Notes: a model not told the origin generated them from the letters alone. DNA of 64,000 bases from Kocuria sp. TGY1127_2 (GCF_013394385.1 NZ_AP022834.1:310001-374000); one strand, 5' to 3'; shown: positions 8,616-16,594, counted from the first letter of the stretch. Numbers and translations: made by a program.

Positions 8616-9367
8616 CTTCACAGCAACCAGTGGCTCTGGTCACCGGCGCCAATTCGGGGATCGGCGTGGAGATCGCTCGCCGGCTCGTCGGGGACGGTTT
8701 CCGTGTGATTCTCTCCGGCCGCAACGAGGAACGCGGCCAGGCGGTGGCATCTGAATTGGGACCCGAGGCGCATTGGATTCGTGCGGATCTTACCGATTCT
8801 GCGGATATTCAACGTCTGGTTACTGAGACCGTGGACAGTGGCGGCCGTCTGGACGTCCTAGTCAACAATGCGGGGCTGGACCTGGTCGGTCCGATCCTGG
8901 ACGTTCCTGAGGAAGAGTTTCGGGCAAATTTCGAGACCAACGTCTTCGGAACCATCGCAGCGCTTCAGGCCGCCGGACGCGTCATGCGGGACCAGGGGGA
9001 GGGAGGTGCGATCATCAACATCACTTCGCGTCTTGCCCTGATCGGTGTGCCGACGATGAGCCTCTACGGAGCCGGGAAAGGCGCGATTCAGTCTTTGACG
9101 ACGGCAGCGGCCGTCGAACTCGCCCCATTGAATATTCGGGTCAATGCCGTTGCGCCTGGAATGGCCAAAACGCCTTTGTACGAGACGTGGCTGTCGAACC
9201 AGGAAGATCCGGAAGCTACCGAGCGGGACGTCGCAGGAAAAATCCCGCTCGGAAGGATCGCCGATCCGTCGGACGTCGCAGCCGCGGTCTCCTACCTGGC
9301 GAGTCCGGGCGCCGCATACATCACCGGGACCACGATCCCGGTCGAGGGCGGTTACATCTCGCAATAA
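8612..9367 (+). CDS. Short-chain dehydrogenase/reductase (FabG-like)
   Basis: 251 residues, classical SDR. Nucleotide-binding TGANSGIGVEIA at residues ~9-20, NNAG near 88, the catalytic Ser in NITSRL and YGAGK as YxxxK. Start is TTG, overlapping the transporter stop as TTGA, with GAAGG upstream; no better ATG exists near the family-normal N-terminus. It would oxidise or reduce a hydroxyl/keto intermediate. An SDR is not a standard part of the ectoine route, so its presence hints at hydroxyectoine, another substrate, or an added step. The substrate is unknown. Confidence 0.87.
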   Translation: MTSQQPVALVTGANSGIGVEIARRLVGDGFRVILSGRNEERGQAVASELGPEAHWIRADLTDSADIQRLVTETVDSGGRLDVLVNNAGLDLVGPILDVPEEEFRANFETNVFGTIAALQAAGRVMRDQGEGGAIINITSRLALIGVPTMSLYGAGKGAIQSLTTAAAVELAPLNIRVNAVAPGMAKTPLYETWLSNQEDPEATERDVAGKIPLGRIADPSDVAAAVSYLASPGAAYITGTTIPVEGGYISQ

Positions 9368-9397
9368 CTCCTTGTTGATTCAGAAAGGATCACCATC

Positions 9398-10702
9398 ATG
9401 ACTACCACTGTTGAAAACAACGCATCCGCCAACTCGGGCAGGACTCCCGTCGATGGGCCCGCCCTCTGGCCGGCTCAGGCACAGGCCCCGCAGGTCGTGG
9501 GACGCCAACTCGTGATCGAGCGCGGCGAAGGCTCCTATGTTGTCACCCGAGACGGTCAGCGGCTCTTCGACGGGACGGCGGGCCTGTGGCACGCCAACAT
9601 CGGCCATTCACGGCCCGAGCTCGCCCAAGCCGCGTACGACCAGATGATGCAGTTGGAGACCTACCACACGTTTGCCCGCTTCACGAATGACAAGGCCGAG
9701 GCCCTGTCCGAGAAGCTCGCGGAAGTCTCGCCCATTCTCGATCCGAAGATCATTTTGAACAGCGGCGGTTCGGACGCGATCGACGTTGCCTGCAAACTGG
9801 CCCGTAGGCATTGGCAGCGCGAGGGTCGGCCGACGAAGCAGGTCATCCTCAGTCGCGAGTTCGCCTATCACGGCCTCCACGCCTACGGCACCAGTATCGC
9901 CGGGCTCGAATTCAACCGTGAGGGTTACGGTACCGAGTCCTTGGTACCGGAAACGGCACGCATCTCGTTCAACGACCCTGAGCAGGTCCGCCGGACGGTC
10001 GAGGAGATCGGGCCGGAGAACATCGCGGCCATCGTGACCGAGCCCGTCCAGGGCACGGGCGGCGTCAACCCTCCCACGGAAGGCTACCTGGAGACCATCC
10101 AGGAGCTGTGCCGGGACAATGACATTCTTCTGATTCTGGACGAGGTCATCACCGGTTTCGGCCGAGTCGGCACGATGTTCGCTTCTGAGCGATACGGGCT
10201 GCAACCGGACTTGGTGACCTTTGCCAAAGGCGTCACCTCGGGATACGCCCCGCTCGGTGGGATCTTCGTGAGCCCCCGTATTTGGGAGCCGTTCTACGAG
10301 GACTCGCCTGACACTCCAATCTTCCGCCACGGTTCCACGTACGCGGGTCACGCGACCGCCGCGGCCGTTGCGATCAAACACCTCGAGATCCTTCAAGACG
10401 AGAACCTGGTTGAGCGGGTCAGGGAATTTGAGCCCGCGTTCGATGCCGCCCTGGAAGATCTTGCGGCGCGCAACGATGACGTCGTGGAGGTTCGCTATGC
10501 GGGTTTGCTCGGCGGCGTCACTCTGCGGGAGTCGGTCGCCGTGGACAAGGTCTGCGATCGAATGATCGACAAGGGCTTCATCTCCCGGCCGCTTCGAGGC
10601 AATACTCTCCAGGTCAGCCCGCCGTTCATCGTGACCGAACAGGAACTGAACGCCTTCCTCGCCGCAATGGATGAGGCTATCGGAGAAGAGGCAGCATCGT
10701 GA
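9398..10702 (+). CDS. Class-III (omega) aminotransferase, DoeD-like position
   Basis: 434 residues. Class-III landmarks: substrate loop GTAGLWHANIGH, NSGGSDAIDVACKLARR, the Asp binding PLP nitrogen in ILDEVITGFGR, and the PLP lysine in LVTFAKGVTSGYAPLG. Such enzymes transfer a terminal amino group, often to pyruvate. In ectoine catabolism the equivalent (DoeD) converts diaminobutyrate to aspartate semialdehyde; the semialdehyde dehydrogenase immediately downstream fits that. Alanine dehydrogenase two genes on suggests pyruvate is the acceptor. RBS AAAGGA precedes the ATG. The class is firm, the substrate inferred. Confidence 0.87.
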   Translation: MTTTVENNASANSGRTPVDGPALWPAQAQAPQVVGRQLVIERGEGSYVVTRDGQRLFDGTAGLWHANIGHSRPELAQAAYDQMMQLETYHTFARFTNDKAEALSEKLAEVSPILDPKIILNSGGSDAIDVACKLARRHWQREGRPTKQVILSREFAYHGLHAYGTSIAGLEFNREGYGTESLVPETARISFNDPEQVRRTVEEIGPENIAAIVTEPVQGTGGVNPPTEGYLETIQELCRDNDILLILDEVITGFGRVGTMFASERYGLQPDLVTFAKGVTSGYAPLGGIFVSPRIWEPFYEDSPDTPIFRHGSTYAGHATAAAVAIKHLEILQDENLVERVREFEPAFDAALEDLAARNDDVVEVRYAGLLGGVTLRESVAVDKVCDRMIDKGFISRPLRGNTLQVSPPFIVTEQELNAFLAAMDEAIGEEAAS

Positions 10703-12180
10703 ACACATCAACCACAACGGGTACGGCGACCATCGCTTCCCCCTGCCAGGGCGGCCTCCAGCGTGCGGACGACGTCGTCCGCGGGCTCGGTCTGCCCGAG
10801 ACCGGAATAGAGGTGAAGGACCCGGGGACCGAAAAGACGATTGCCCATGTCCCGGATGCAGACCAGTCCCGTATTACGGAGACCCTGCGCAGTGCCCACC
10901 GAGCCGGCTTGGACTGGGCGCAGACCACACCGCGTGAGCGGTCGAATATTCTGCACCGTTGGTGGGAGCTGTTGACCGATAATGCGGAACAGCTAGCTTT
11001 GCTGATCACCAGAGAGATGGGGAAGACTCTCCCTGAGGCCAGGGGCGAGGTGAAGTACGGCAACGACTTCGTCCGGTGGTATGCGGAGCAAGCGGTGCGT
11101 TCGGGAGGGAACTACCAGGACGCGCCGGATGGGGGATCCCGTATTATCACGCGTCGGAGCCCGGTCGGACTTGCCGTTCTGATCACACCGTGGAACTTCC
11201 CGCTCGCGATGGCGACCCGGAAGATCGCACCGGCCCTGGCCGCCGGGTGCCCTGCAGTCATCAAACCGGCCACAGCGACGCCATTGACGGCATATTTCGC
11301 GGTTCAGCTGGCGCGTGAAGCAGGTGTCCCGGAAGACCTCGTCCAGGTTGTGACGACATCCAGTTCGCGAACTTTCAGCGAAACATCACTTCGAGACCAG
11401 CACACCCGAAAGGTGTCTTTCACCGGGTCCACTGAGGTCGGCCGGACCCTCTTGGGCCTGGCTTCGGAACGGGTCCTGCGCACGTCCATGGAGCTCGGAG
11501 GGAACGCTCCGTTGATCGTTTTCGACGACGCCGACGTCGAACGTGCCGCCGAGGGAGCCGCGGCGGCCAAACTGCGCAACGGCGGTCAGTCGTGCATCGC
11601 GGCGAACCGGTTCTACGTCCAGAACGGTATTGCCGAGGAATTCGTGGCGGCTTTCCGGGAAAAGATGGAGGCCGTCTCGATGGGTCATGGGCTGGCCGAC
11701 GGCGTCGGCCTCGGTCCCCTTATCAATGGCGATGCGGTGACCGAGATGAGGCGACTGGTCGATGGCGCAGTCGAAAAGGGAGCCGACCTGCTGTGCGGGG
11801 GCAAAGCCCCGGAAGGACCTGGGCACTACTTCGAGCCCACGGTCCTGGACCGGGTCCCGCCGACAGCTGAGGTCGCCACCACGGAAATCTTCGGACCCAT
11901 CGCGGCAATCCAGCGTTTTGACACCGAGGACGACGCAATCGAGAGGGCCAACGACACCGAATTCGGGCTGTCCGGGTACGTCTTCACGGAGAACCTCGAC
12001 CGAGCGTTCAGGGTCTCGGACCGTCTGGAAACCGGTTTGGTCGGCATCAACCAGGGGGTCCCTTCCAATGCGGCCGCGCCATTCGGCGGTGTCAAGCAAT
12101 CCGGTCTCGGCCGTGAGGGCGGGGCCGCGGGACTCGAGGAATACCAAAACATTCGTTTCTACAACATCGCGTCCCGCTAG
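10699..12180 (+). CDS. Semialdehyde dehydrogenase (ALDH superfamily, GabD-like; DoeC-like position)
   Basis: 493 residues, NAD(P)-dependent aldehyde dehydrogenase. The catalytic Glu is in MELGGN and the catalytic Cys in GGQSCIAANR. The C-terminal FGGVKQSGLGREGG is typical of succinate semialdehyde dehydrogenases. Start is GTG, overlapping the aminotransferase stop (GTGA). It would oxidise the semialdehyde made by the upstream aminotransferase: aspartate semialdehyde to aspartate if the pathway is ectoine, otherwise succinate semialdehyde to succinate. Confidence 0.87.
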   Translation: MNTSTTTGTATIASPCQGGLQRADDVVRGLGLPETGIEVKDPGTEKTIAHVPDADQSRITETLRSAHRAGLDWAQTTPRERSNILHRWWELLTDNAEQLALLITREMGKTLPEARGEVKYGNDFVRWYAEQAVRSGGNYQDAPDGGSRIITRRSPVGLAVLITPWNFPLAMATRKIAPALAAGCPAVIKPATATPLTAYFAVQLAREAGVPEDLVQVVTTSSSRTFSETSLRDQHTRKVSFTGSTEVGRTLLGLASERVLRTSMELGGNAPLIVFDDADVERAAEGAAAAKLRNGGQSCIAANRFYVQNGIAEEFVAAFREKMEAVSMGHGLADGVGLGPLINGDAVTEMRRLVDGAVEKGADLLCGGKAPEGPGHYFEPTVLDRVPPTAEVATTEIFGPIAAIQRFDTEDDAIERANDTEFGLSGYVFTENLDRAFRVSDRLETGLVGINQGVPSNAAAPFGGVKQSGLGREGGAAGLEEYQNIRFYNIASR

Positions 12181-12211
12181 GACGCGCTCAGAACTTTCAG
12201 GAGGAGAAACC

Positions 12212-13339
12212 ATGCGCATTTCGGTCGTCAAGGAGATCAAGCCACAGGAAGAACGGGTCGGCCTGACCCCGGCCAACGTTGCCGAACTGGTCCGGAACGG
12301 CCATACGGTCTACGTGGAGTCCAACGCTGGGGTCTCCGCAGGATTCCAGGACACGGCCTATGACGAGGCCGGTGCCCAGCTGGTGGATCAGGAGGAGGCC
12401 TGGGCGCAGGCGGAACTGCTGATCAAGGTTAAAGAGCCCATCGAGTCCGAGTACCGCTTCCTGCGTGCGGACCTTACCCTCTTCACCTATCTGCACTTGG
12501 CCGCGGACCGCGCCTTGACCGAGGCTCTTCTCGACGCCGGTACCCTCGCTATCGCGTACGAGACGGTCCAGGACGAGACGGGGCTGCCTCTGCTGACTCC
12601 CATGAGCGAGATCGCCGGACGCCTGGCTGTCCATGCCGCGGCCAAACACCTCACCCGTGACGGCAACGGCCCCGGGAAGCTGCTCGGCGGCGCCCCAGGC
12701 GTGGCCCCGGGCAGGGTCGTCATTATTGGTGGAGGTGCGGTCGGCGCCAACGCGGCACTGCTCGCACTCGGCATGCAGGCGGAAGTCACGGTGCTCGATA
12801 TGTCTCCCCAACGAATTCGGGAATTGGAGAACATCCTGGACAGGCGGGCTCGCGTGCTGATGTCGAATCCGGTGACCGTTGAGGAGGAATTGGCCCATGC
12901 CGACGTCGTGATTGGGGCCGTGCTGGTTCCCGGTCGCGCCGCACCCAAGGTCGTCAGGAGAAACGATTTGAAACTTCTCAAGGAAGATGCGCTCCTCATT
13001 GACGTCGCCATCGACCAGGGCGGCGCATTCGAGACTTCGCACCCGACGACGTACCAGGACCCGATCTTCGAAGTGGACGGGATCCGGCATTACTGCGTCG
13101 CGAATATGCCGGGAACGGTCCCCGAGACCGCGACCAAGGCGTTGACCAACGCGACGATGCCATTCATCAAAAAGATCGCCAGTAACGGCGCTGAGTACGC
13201 GATCGTTTCCGATGCGGCGATCGCCAAGGGGGTCAATACCGCGAGCGGACGGCTGGTCCAGCCTGGCGTCATGGCCGCATTCCCCGACCTGGCAACGGAC
13301 AATGCGGACGATTCGAGTCTCGCCCAACCCACCGCTTAG
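12212..13339 (+). CDS. ald: Alanine dehydrogenase
   Basis: 375 residues, matching alanine dehydrogenases. N-terminal substrate domain MRISVVKEIKPQEERVGLTP, active-site Lys in LIKVKEP and His in FTYLHLAADR, then the NAD-binding fold VVIIGGGAVGANAA near residue 170 and a well-conserved C-terminal region. AGGAGGAGAAACC precedes the ATG. It converts alanine to pyruvate plus ammonium. As last gene of the operon it most likely recycles the alanine formed by the pyruvate-dependent class-III aminotransferase, an arrangement also known from taurine catabolism. Confidence 0.92.
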   Translation: MRISVVKEIKPQEERVGLTPANVAELVRNGHTVYVESNAGVSAGFQDTAYDEAGAQLVDQEEAWAQAELLIKVKEPIESEYRFLRADLTLFTYLHLAADRALTEALLDAGTLAIAYETVQDETGLPLLTPMSEIAGRLAVHAAAKHLTRDGNGPGKLLGGAPGVAPGRVVIIGGGAVGANAALLALGMQAEVTVLDMSPQRIRELENILDRRARVLMSNPVTVEEELAHADVVIGAVLVPGRAAPKVVRRNDLKLLKEDALLIDVAIDQGGAFETSHPTTYQDPIFEVDGIRHYCVANMPGTVPETATKALTNATMPFIKKIASNGAEYAIVSDAAIAKGVNTASGRLVQPGVMAAFPDLATDNADDSSLAQPTA

Positions 13340-13368
13340 GACAGGTGGGTAGTTCACGGGAAGTCCAT

Positions 13369-13403
13369 GGCCCCTTCGACTCCGCAGCGGAGTCGAAGGG
13401 GCC
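13369..13403. terminator. Perfect 16-bp hairpin, terminator of the catabolic operon
   Basis: Arms GGCCCCTTCGACTCCG and its exact complement with a 3-nt loop, 30 nt after the alanine dehydrogenase stop. It is followed by CTGACTTTAA, a weak U-tract, so it may also act for the convergent minus-strand gene. Confidence 0.8.
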
Positions 13404-13427
13404 CTGACTTTAACCCATTTCGGCCAA

Positions 13428-13445
13428 CCTTCGCGGGAGCGAAGG
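13428..13445 (-). terminator. Short hairpin 3' of the YjiH-like gene
   Basis: Arms CCTTCGC/GCGAAGG with a 4-nt loop, 23 nt past the stop of the minus-strand membrane-protein gene and followed on that strand by TTGG. A plausible but weak terminator that may work together with the larger hairpin beside it. Confidence 0.45.
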
Positions 13446-13468
13446 CTCGCCGCTCATGCTTCAGGGCG

Positions 13469-14818
13469 TCAGAGGAGCAGGTACGCGATCGGGGTCGTGA
13501 TGAGCAGTGAAAGCACCACGCGTTCGAACCAGATCACGATCAATGTCCAGAATTTCAGGGGAATCTCCGTGGCCAGGATGGAGGGGACCATCGCGGACAG
13601 GAAAATAATGCCGGAAACCGAGACCACGGCGATCACAAATCGCAGGATCAAGCTCTCGTCGGGGCTGATCTCTGCGGAGGGTAGGAACATCTCCACCAGA
13701 CCCAGGCCTACTGCCTTGCCTGCCATCAACGGTTCGGGCAACCGCACAAGCCAGGCCACGGGGTAGAAGATCCAGGCGAGCCAGTCGAAAATCGGGGTGT
13801 GCTTTGCCAGAAGCAACCCAATCAGTCCTACCGACATGATCGAAGGCAGGATGGATGAGGCCATCATGACTCCGTCTTTGAAGTTAGCCCAGATCACCCG
13901 GAACACGCCTGGGGTCGAGCGCAGGGTCCCCAAGGCTTGGCTCCAGGCGACCCCGAAACGGTTGTGGGTGACCGCCTCTTCCGGGGTAGGAGTGGAGCCG
14001 GGATAATACTTGTCCGGAACGCGGGAAAGCGGCGGGATGCGGACGGTAATTGCCGTGACCAAGAACGTCACCACGAGAGAGACGAAGAAGTACATGAGCC
14101 AGTAGTCCATGAGGTCCAGGGCGTTGGCCACAACCACCATAAAAGTCACGGAGACCGTCGAGAAACCCACGGCGACGATCGCGGCTTCTCGTGTTGTGTA
14201 CCCACCGGCCTTGTATACGCGGTTGGTGATGAGCAGGCCCAGCGAGTAGGAGCCCACGAAGCTCGCAACGGCGTCGACCGCGGAGCGGCCCGGTGTGCGC
14301 CAGATCGGACGCATGATGGGGCGGACGAATACGCCCACGAATTCCATCAGGCCGAACCCGATCAGGAACCCCAGAAAGATCGCACCGATCGGAACGATCA
14401 GCCCTACCGACTGCACCAGAGTCTTCCAGAGGAACGGGCCGATATCAGGATCTGCCAGCCATGCCGGTGGCCTGGTAACCATCAGGATTGCCGCGAACAG
14501 CCCCACAACGTTAAGGACCGAGAACACGATCTTCGTGGGCGTCTGTTTCCAGGACCCCGTCACGAACGGCCGAGCGGACCCGACAAGGATCATGGCGAGC
14601 ATCAGCCAGGGGACGACGGGCCCGGCGTATTCACGGACCAGCGTGACCAGATGATCCAGCGGTATCGAGGACTTACCCTTCATCGTGATGGGCACGAAGA
14701 ACACCACGATCCCGATCAGTGAGAACACGATCAGTTTGACGGCATCTTTCCGTGCCCCCGGCGTGCCGACCGGGGTCATGGCGGCGGTTTGCGTCTCCGC
14801 CCTTGTTTTTTCAGTCAT
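13469..14818 (-). CDS. YjiH-family multi-spanning membrane protein (nucleoside-recognition/GATE type)
   Basis: 449 residues with roughly ten transmembrane segments, resembling YjiH proteins with the 'gate' or nucleoside-recognition domain. A transport function is presumed for this family; the substrate is not established. Start chosen at the MTEKTRAE methionine, which has AAGGGTCGCAC in front, rather than at 14872, because the extra residues cover a palindromic operator-like site and promoter sequence. It is convergent with the alanine dehydrogenase gene and may or may not be linked to that pathway. Confidence 0.72.
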   Translation of the reverse strand: MTEKTRAETQTAAMTPVGTPGARKDAVKLIVFSLIGIVVFFVPITMKGKSSIPLDHLVTLVREYAGPVVPWLMLAMILVGSARPFVTGSWKQTPTKIVFSVLNVVGLFAAILMVTRPPAWLADPDIGPFLWKTLVQSVGLIVPIGAIFLGFLIGFGLMEFVGVFVRPIMRPIWRTPGRSAVDAVASFVGSYSLGLLITNRVYKAGGYTTREAAIVAVGFSTVSVTFMVVVANALDLMDYWLMYFFVSLVVTFLVTAITVRIPPLSRVPDKYYPGSTPTPEEAVTHNRFGVAWSQALGTLRSTPGVFRVIWANFKDGVMMASSILPSIMSVGLIGLLLAKHTPIFDWLAWIFYPVAWLVRLPEPLMAGKAVGLGLVEMFLPSAEISPDESLILRFVIAVVSVSGIIFLSAMVPSILATEIPLKFWTLIVIWFERVVLSLLITTPIAYLLL

Positions 14819-14844
14819 GTGCGACCCTTCATAGCTACGAAGTG

Positions 14845-14858
14845 GTTGTATATACAAC
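14845..14858. promoter_or_regulatory. Perfect 14-bp palindrome, GntR/FadR-like operator
   Basis: GTTGTATATACAAC is its own reverse complement and lies 26 nt upstream of the YjiH-like start codon, inside the likely promoter. The shape (TTGTATATACAA) resembles operators of FCD-type GntR regulators. No such regulator is adjacent. Confidence 0.55.
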
Positions 14859-14965
14859 GTAACACGGGTCACGTTTGCTGGGGTGTCGCTATGGTTTTCG
14901 TCTGGCCGTCACGGTGAGTGACTTCGGAGGTTTTCCGGTTTTTTCCGTGGCCCAGACTTGAGGGT

Positions 14966-15052
14966 CGAGGCGGCAGTTTTGTGCGCGCCCCGGCGCGAGG
15001 TGGCGGTTTTGTGCGTGATTCACGGTCGAATCTGCACAGAAGTGCCACCTCG
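14966..15052. repeat. Three copies of a 20-nt element, two direct and one inverted
   Basis: CGAGGCGGCAGTTTTGTGCG at 14966-14985 and CGAGGTGGCGGTTTTGTGCG at 14996-15015 are spaced exactly 30 bp. A diverged inverted copy lies at 15033-15052. Copies 2 and 3 could pair into an imperfect hairpin. They fill most of the 303-bp gene-free stretch between the YjiH-like and FMN-reductase genes (14819-15121); apart from the palindrome at 14845 and a run of eight G at 15093-15100 I see nothing else in it. It looks like a dispersed intergenic (REP-like) element. Confidence 0.6.
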
Positions 15053-15121
15053 GGCAGGGTTGGGCCGCGGGAGCGTAGGGGTGTTACCTTGCGGGGGGGG
15101 CTCGTGCGGGCCTTCACGGAC

Positions 15122-15688
15122 CTATTTGTGCGCCTCCACGAGTTGGACGAGGCGGTCCACGTAGTCCCGGAGGAACTCAACCGTTCGCTCGGAAGCGATC
15201 TTCCCTTCGTCGTTGAAGAGTGTCGGTGACTGCCCGAGGAAGACTTCGGGTTGGCCGGGGATCGGCATATCGAAGTAGGACAGGGCCAGGCGGAGGTTCT
15301 TCTGGGAACTGTAGCCGCCCATGCGGCCGACGGAGTGGCTGATGATCCCGGCGGGCAGGGCCTTCCAGGCGACGTCGCTGTTGGGTTTGGAGCCGATATC
15401 GATGGCGTTCTTCAGGCAGGCGGGGATGGTGCGATTGTTCTCCGCGGTGACGAACAAGACGCCATCGGAAGCTTTGATGGTTTCGCGAAAGCGTGTGTAC
15501 TCAGCTGGGGTGGGCTTCTCGGGGACCTCGGGGTCGTCATAGTCGAAGTCATAGAGGGGCAGGTCGCGGATCTCGACGATCTGCGCGTCGTAGCCTGCGG
15601 GGAAGTACGTCATGGCCTCGCGGGCAATCTTGCGTGCGAACGAGCCGCGGCGCAGGCTGCCGATGAGGACGGAGATGTTCTTGGTCAC
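15122..15688 (-). CDS. NADPH-dependent FMN reductase family protein
   Basis: 188 residues, flavodoxin-like fold as in YieF/ChrR quinone and chromate reductases. The FMN phosphate loop GSLRRGSFARKI is at residues ~10-21, PLYDFDYDD near 44, and the flavin-contacting stretch FVTAENNRTIPACLKNAID near 80-97. It reduces quinones or other acceptors with NAD(P)H via FMN. Start is a GTG with AAAGG upstream. The upstream region contains clustered GAAGTT half-sites, so it may be under its own regulator. Confidence 0.87.
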   Translation of the reverse strand: MTKNISVLIGSLRRGSFARKIAREAMTYFPAGYDAQIVEIRDLPLYDFDYDDPEVPEKPTPAEYTRFRETIKASDGVLFVTAENNRTIPACLKNAIDIGSKPNSDVAWKALPAGIISHSVGRMGGYSSQKNLRLALSYFDMPIPGQPEVFLGQSPTLFNDEGKIASERTVEFLRDYVDRLVQLVEAHK

Positions 15689-15708
15689 TGGGTGCCTTTC
15701 GCTCGTCA

Positions 15709-15738
15709 GAAGTTGGTTGAATACAGAACTTCAGAAGT
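15709..15738. promoter_or_regulatory. Clustered GAAGTT half-sites upstream of the FMN reductase
   Basis: GAAGTT at 15709-15714 is mirrored by AACTTC at 15727-15732 with a 12-nt spacer. The second arm is also half of an 11-bp palindrome ACTTC-A-GAAGT (15728-15738). Three half-sites within 30 bp, 20 nt before the start codon, suggest an operator. Confidence 0.4.
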
Positions 15739-15820
15739 CTCGGCCGGAGCCGCGGGTGTCTTCGCCTCAGTTGATGGCGTTGGGGAGGGACCGGAGACAA
15801 AGCCAGGGTTCCTGTCAGCT

Positions 15821-15928
15821 CTAGGGCAGGGCGTTGGTGCTCTCGGGGTTGGCTTCGGTCTGCTCCAGGACACGATGGACCTCCTTGCTCTCGGCTACGA
15901 CCTGCCCTATCAGCAGCCACCAGATCAT
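15821..15928 (-). CDS. Possible 35-residue small protein or gene remnant
   Basis: Reads MIWWLLIGQVVAES... and ends ...NPESTNALP, with strong G/C in third codon positions, unlike the other frames here. The frame stays open upstream of the ATG (STPNADGH), so this may be the tail of a decayed longer gene. There is no clear ribosome-binding site. I do not recognise the family. It lies alone in the 435-bp stretch between the FMN reductase and the SnoaL-like gene. Confidence 0.3.
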   Translation of the reverse strand: MIWWLLIGQVVAESKEVHRVLEQTEANPESTNALP

Positions 15929-15989
15929 GTGCCCGTCGGCGTTAGGCGTGGAGCATCTCGTGGTAAAAGGCAGGCGAATCTTAAATATA

Positions 15990-16022
15990 CGCTATGCCAG
16001 TGGTAATAACTACGGCATAGCG
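15990..16022. promoter_or_regulatory. 33-bp inverted repeat, operator-like
   Basis: CGCTATGCC at 15990-15998 is exactly mirrored by GGCATAGCG at 16014-16022. The 15-nt centre is itself partly symmetric (GTGGTAATAACTAC). It lies in AT-rich sequence (TTAAATATA alongside) that could hold a minus-strand promoter towards 15928. The length suits a TetR- or MarR-like dimer site. Confidence 0.45.
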
Positions 16023-16123
16023 AACATTGCCGTGAGGGGGCCCAGAGGGAAAGCTTGGCGGAGTGCGATGAAGGCGCGTGGAGTTACGAGTTTTCGGCAT
16101 GACGGTGGTTGGTCGCGGTCCGC

Positions 16124-16495
16124 TCAGCCCTCGGCCGATGCGACCCAGTACTCGCAGAAGCGGCCATCACGAATTCGAAGAATGTCGTTACCGAAAAAGC
16201 GTGAAGGTGAGCAGTCCGTCGTGGTTCCGGTCCCGATCCAGCGGGCGGCCACCATATCCGCATCGGCTAGGGGAGCGACCTCGATCTTGAAGCTGAGTTC
16301 GGAGAACATGGCCTTGGTCTCCGCGATGAGTTGGGCCAACCCTTCAGGCCCGTGCACGTCCCTCCCGGGCCAATGGCCAACGAATTCATCGGTCACGAGT
16401 TGCTTGGCGGCCTCGCTCAGCTGCTCTGCGGAATCGGGCCCGTTCCAGAGGCGGTCGATCCACTCGCGATAGATTTCTTTGGTGTCGGTGTTCAT
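16124..16495 (-). CDS. SnoaL-like/ester-cyclase family protein
   Basis: 123 residues with the small alpha+beta barrel pattern of SnoaL/NTF2-like proteins: an N-terminal helix YREWIDRLWN, FVGHWPGRDVHGPEGL, then strands ending FGNDILRIRDGRFCEYWVA. Such proteins bind small hydrophobic ligands or catalyse isomerisation; no specific role can be read. Of two adjacent ATG codons I prefer 16495, since AAAGGAGGG lies at better spacing from it. The two Gfo/Idh genes lie upstream on the same strand; the gap to the nearer is 99 nt. Confidence 0.72.
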   Translation of the reverse strand: MNTDTKEIYREWIDRLWNGPDSAEQLSEAAKQLVTDEFVGHWPGRDVHGPEGLAQLIAETKAMFSELSFKIEVAPLADADMVAARWIGTGTTTDCSPSRFFGNDILRIRDGRFCEYWVASAEG

Positions 16496-16594
16496 CATGC
16501 CCTCCTTTGCGTTCCTCCATACTCACACCACGTCAAGGGGTGGGACCAGGCCCCAGGAAAGACGATCAAGTGGGCGGAAAAAGTCAGGGGTGCC

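Noticed and set aside
14966-15052. The repeat cluster as a CRISPR array
   Set aside because: Only three diverged copies, one of them inverted, 20 nt long with a 10-nt gap; no cas genes in the window.
15834-16472. 212-codon plus-strand frame over the SnoaL-like gene
   Set aside because: Shadow of the minus-strand SnoaL-like gene, which has a good RBS and family fold pattern.
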